Positions 61,431-64,000 of a stretch of 64,000 nucleotides of DNA are shown here, one piece after another. Each line of letters begins with the position of its first letter. The stretch's first letter is position 1. The position numbers were made by a program, and so were the translations under genes. The stretch covers positions 3,781,501 to 3,845,500 of the forward strand of contig NZ_CP085988.1 in NCBI RefSeq assembly GCF_020736365.1, written 5' to 3'. A model generated the notes under the pieces. The model worked only from the letters and a program-made list of their open reading frames with translations. It was not told where the DNA came from and ran no database searches. This DNA comes from Clostridium sp. M62/1 (GTDB lineage Bacteria > Bacillota > Clostridia > Lachnospirales > Lachnospiraceae).

Positions 61431-61486
61431 GAAAAAGGGAAGGGTTTACAGTGACTTCGCTGGAACTGTAAATCCTTCCCTTTTTC
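61431..61486 (-). repeat. Single dispersed hairpin element related to the 18.2-kb array; also trxA terminator
   Basis: GAAAAAGGGAAGG and its complement form the outer stem and TTTACAGTGACTTCGCTGGAACTGTAAA is the same core as in the array at 18244-18548. Only the outer arms differ, and they differ on both sides so pairing is kept. Leftward it is followed by CTTTTTCC and lies 105 bases after the trxA stop, so it can act as an intrinsic terminator. Confidence 0.8.
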
Positions 61487-61591
61487 TCTCTTATCGCTCT
61501 TTTCTCAGGCCTTTTCCGGCCACTTCCATCCTTTCCTGTGCAGCCTTATGCACTTTTCACGGGCTGCCGCAGGTATACGATGTCCGGTCTC

Positions 61592-61897
61592 CTATTTCAT
61601 GGCGTCCTCCAGCACCTGTCTGGACTGCACTCCCACAAAGCGCTGCTGCTCCTTTCCGTCCTTAAACACGATCAGAGTCGGAATGGACATGACGCCGAAC
61701 CGGCCGGCCAGACCCATCTGCTCGTCAATGTTGACCTTGCCCACATGGTATCCTTCCTCCGCCATTTTTTCCACAATGGGAAGCTGCATCCGGCACGGAG
61801 CGCACCAGGGAGCCCAGAAGTCTACTAACATGGGGCTGCCTTCTCCTATATTTTTTAACTCCTCATCGAAATTTTTGTCTGTCAGAATTTTCTCCAT
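61592..61897 (-). CDS. trxA: Thioredoxin
   Basis: 101 residues. The active site is FWAPWCAPCRM; the residue between the Cys is Ala-Pro rather than the usual Gly-Pro. cis-Pro in SIPTLIVFKDGKE and the overall length are normal. It is a cytoplasmic dithiol reductant. No thioredoxin reductase is adjacent. ATG 61897 has GGAAGAGAGAG upstream. Confidence 0.95.
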   Translation of the reverse strand: MEKILTDKNFDEELKNIGEGSPMLVDFWAPWCAPCRMQLPIVEKMAEEGYHVGKVNIDEQMGLAGRFGVMSIPTLIVFKDGKEQQRFVGVQSRQVLEDAMK

Positions 61898-62137
61898 CTC
61901 TCTCTTCCTTTCTGCCTGAACGCCTAGAGACGGCGCCTTCTTAAGACGCCCTTCAGCTGTGCTTTGGCGGCCGGGGCTCTGTAATTCTTTTATACAGTAT
62001 GCCCTTTTTTCATATTTCTAGCAGCTGTCCTGCCTCCGCCGCTGCCTGCTGTTTCTGTCTGTTGTTTCCATCTGTTTTCATTATACGCACAAACCTGATT
62101 TCTGTCTGTGACCTGGTCACACAGATACAAACACAGC

Positions 62138-63640
62138 TTATCTCCAGTTCCATCTGCCGAACCGAAGCGTGGTCTTTCCAATGAGAGAAATCAGCTCCTC
62201 TGTCATCTGCTCCGGCAGAAAGCGCCATTTCCAGTTTGTCCCCACTGTGGAGGGCGTATTGATCCGGCATCGGTTGGGAAGTCCCATGTAATCCTGAAGA
62301 GGAATGATGCACATTCTGGCCTGGCTTCGCATGGCGAGGCTGATAAAGGCCAGGTGGAGTTTTTTATCCGGCGTGTAGTGATCGCACAGGTAATCTCTGG
62401 CCAGCTCCCTCTCCTCCTTCTTGATGGAGTGGAACCAGCCGGAGATGGTCTCATTGTCGTGAGTTCCCGTGTAGACCACGCAGTTTTCCGGGTAATTGTG
62501 GGGAAGGTAATCGCCGGCGCAGCCGGAATCCCTGGAATCGAAGGCAAACTCCAGCACCTTCATTCCCGGATACCCCGTCTCCTTTACCAGCCAGCGCACA
62601 GAGTCCGTCACATAGCCCAGATCCTCGGCGATAATCTCCTTTTCGCCCAGAGCCTGTCGGACCCTGTGGAAAAAGTCGATTCCCGGTCCCTTCTCCCAGT
62701 GTCCCGTGATCGCGGTGTCTGCGTCTGCCGGTATGGAAAAATACTCATCAAATCCCCGGAAATGATCGATGCGCACCACGTCGTAGAGCTGATAGCAGTG
62801 AGCCAGACGGCTGATCCACCACTGATAACCGGTATTTCTGTGGTATTCCCAGTTATAAAGAGGGTTTCCCCACAGCTGTCCTGTGGCTGAAAATCCGTCA
62901 GGGGGGCATCCTGCCACCGCTGTGGGCCTGTTTTCGCTGTCAAGCTGGAAGAGCTGCGGATTGGCCCAGGTGTCTGCGCTGTCCATGGCAACGTAGATGG
63001 GAATGTCTCCGACAATGCGGATGCCCCTGCTGTTGGCGTAGCTTTTCAGTCTTCTCCACTGCTCCATAAACTTAAACTGCAGATACTCGTGGAACTCAAT
63101 ATCAAAGTAGAGCTCTCTCTGGTAGTAATCCATGGCATTGTCCCAGCGCAGGCGGATATCCTCCGCCCACTCTGTCCATGCCTTCTGCTCAAATCTGGCT
63201 TTTACTGCCATATAGATGGCATAGTCTCTGAGCCACCACCTGTTTTCTGCCTGGAACCGGAGAAACTCTCTGTTCTCGCTGATATTGCTCCTCTCATAGG
63301 CTTTTCTGAGAAGAGGAAAACGGTGTCTGTACAGCTTCGCATAATCAATGCTGTCCTGCTTTTTTCCAAAATCTGCGCTGTCGCACTCCTCCCTGGTGAG
63401 GACTCCCTCCTCAATCAGATCCTCCAGGCTGATGAAATAGGGATTGCCTGCAAAGGTAGAAAAAGACTGGTAGGGCGAGTCCCCGTAGCTGGTAGGCCCC
63501 AGAGGCAGAATCTGCCAGTAGGACTGGCCTGCCTCACTCAGATGATCCACAAACTCATAGGCTTCCTTGGAAAAGCATCCAATGCCGTACCTGGACGGCA
63601 GACTGGAAACAGGAAGCAAAATTCCGCTCTCTCGCTTCAT
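62138..63640 (-). CDS. malQ: 4-alpha-glucanotransferase (GH77, amylomaltase)
   Basis: 500 residues. GH77 catalytic motifs are all present: VVRIDHFRGFDEYFSIP (nucleophile Asp), AEDLGYVTDSV (acid/base Glu) and TGTHDNETISGW. The start KRESGILLPVSSLPSRYGIGCF is typical. It rearranges alpha-1,4-glucans in glycogen and maltodextrin metabolism, complementing glgB at 22.2 kb. Its start is six bases after the stop of the EEP-family gene, with AGGAG upstream, so they share a transcript. Confidence 0.96.
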   Translation of the reverse strand: MKRESGILLPVSSLPSRYGIGCFSKEAYEFVDHLSEAGQSYWQILPLGPTSYGDSPYQSFSTFAGNPYFISLEDLIEEGVLTREECDSADFGKKQDSIDYAKLYRHRFPLLRKAYERSNISENREFLRFQAENRWWLRDYAIYMAVKARFEQKAWTEWAEDIRLRWDNAMDYYQRELYFDIEFHEYLQFKFMEQWRRLKSYANSRGIRIVGDIPIYVAMDSADTWANPQLFQLDSENRPTAVAGCPPDGFSATGQLWGNPLYNWEYHRNTGYQWWISRLAHCYQLYDVVRIDHFRGFDEYFSIPADADTAITGHWEKGPGIDFFHRVRQALGEKEIIAEDLGYVTDSVRWLVKETGYPGMKVLEFAFDSRDSGCAGDYLPHNYPENCVVYTGTHDNETISGWFHSIKKEERELARDYLCDHYTPDKKLHLAFISLAMRSQARMCIIPLQDYMGLPNRCRINTPSTVGTNWKWRFLPEQMTEELISLIGKTTLRFGRWNWR

Positions 63641-63646
63641 AATCTA

Positions 63647-64000
63647 TTATCTCCTGAACTTCTGACTTGTTTCTTTTCTTGACAGCTCTGACTCCTCTGT
63701 TGCTGCGCTCTCGTCCCAGGGTGTCCTGCACTCAGCTAAAACACCGAAGTGATCCGATACAACCGGACAGTCACTTCCGTTAAAGACAGTCCTCACCTCT
63801 TCAATCAGGACGTCTCCTCTGCTTTTTCTGTCCCCGGAGTCATGCTTTCTTCCATACCAGATGTAATCGATCCGCATTCCGGGAACTTCCCCGTCTTCCC
63901 GCCAGCCGTCGATAGCCCCCGGGACAGTGATGCCGCCATCCCGCTTCCCGGCGGCGCGGTATGCGTCTGTCCAGCCTGAGGCGGTGATCCGATCGTAACC
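63647..64000 (-). CDS. Endonuclease/exonuclease/phosphatase (EEP) family protein, partial
   Basis: The frame is open from the window edge (64000) to the stop at 63647, giving the last 117 residues. GYDRITASGWTDAYRAAG, RIDYIWYGRK and VVSDHFGVLAEC are C-terminal motifs of the DNase I-like EEP superfamily, with the catalytic Asp-His (SDH) present. N-terminal metal ligands lie outside the window, so nuclease and phosphatase cannot be separated. It is upstream of malQ in the same operon. Confidence 0.85.
   Translation of the reverse strand, partial: GYDRITASGWTDAYRAAGKRDGGITVPGAIDGWREDGEVPGMRIDYIWYGRKHDSGDRKSRGDVLIEEVRTVFNGSDCPVVSDHFGVLAECRTPWDESAATEESELSRKETSQKFRR

Noticed and set aside
62107..62121. 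Dyad TGTGACC-T-GGTCACA after malQ as terminator or operator
   Set aside because: Perfect but short, no T tract, 17 bases behind the malQ stop and far from the trxA start; left unassigned.
1..64000. tRNA, rRNA or prophage genes
   Set aside because: No cloverleaf with TTCGA/CCA context, no rRNA-like stretch, and no integrase, capsid or tail genes were found on either strand.

Overview
The window looks like chromosomal DNA of a spore-forming, Gram-positive gut Clostridium of the Lachnospiraceae type. The supporting evidence is moderately GC-rich low-GC-Firmicute gene content, strong AGGAGG ribosome binding sites, sigma-A promoters, a SipL-type sporulation protein, MutS2, YhaM, a SAM-I riboswitch in front of metK, DUF554, BspA-type LRR and BrnQ proteins. 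No rRNA, tRNA, CRISPR array, phage or intact insertion sequence was found. Most genes lie on the minus strand; plus-strand blocks are at 16.2, 25.4-27.5, 32.6-37.3, 42.7-43.0 and 58.1-59.5 kb.

Layout. 1-5.9 kb: an operon reading leftward from a perfectly palindromic promoter, encoding a LysR regulator, a VWA/DUF2201 protein, a flavin-binding NimA-like protein, a MoxR AAA+ ATPase and a membrane-anchored metallophosphoesterase cut by the window edge. 6-13.3 kb: housekeeping and stress genes (LRR protein, HAD phosphatase, DUF554, Nudix, a second metallophosphoesterase that is a lipoprotein, a CDF metal exporter, and a GIY-YIG/YaaA fusion). 13.3-16.3 kb: an ATPase-TOPRIM protein resembling a fused PARIS/OLD nuclease, an unknown protein and a divergent 53-residue ribbon-helix-helix protein; this is the best candidate for a defence-type locus. 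16.5-25 kb: sipL, an array of hairpin repeats, ttcA-like, cysE, an HD hydrolase, mscS and glgB with a histone-like tail.

25.4-32.3 kb: signal peptidase, aspartokinase, an AT-rich patch with a secreted protein plus small membrane protein (bacteriocin/immunity-like), rpiB, yhaM and an HtrA-like protein lacking its catalytic triad. 32.6-48.6 kb: mutS2, three two-component systems, a DEAD-box helicase with a long structured leader, a Cys/His-rich secreted protein, brnQ and a polytopic glycosyltransferase-like protein. 48.8-56.6 kb: an AraC regulator, riboswitch-controlled metK, murA, a large exported protein and a PWGPPPP-repeat protein. 56.6-64 kb: a nucleotidyltransferase, a palindrome-rich intergenic region, YgjV, a Crp/Fnr regulator, an SDR oxidoreductase next to a broken LysR gene, thioredoxin, malQ and a partial EEP-family nuclease.

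Starts were re-chosen where a ribosome binding site favoured an internal codon. Functions come from motif reading by eye; no database search was possible. The most interesting signals are the hairpin element at 18.24-18.55 kb with a second copy at 61.4 kb whose stem has changed on both sides, the ATPase-TOPRIM fusion, the dead HtrA, the secreted/membrane pair, the start-codon hairpin of the PWGPPPP gene and the symmetric LysR promoter.
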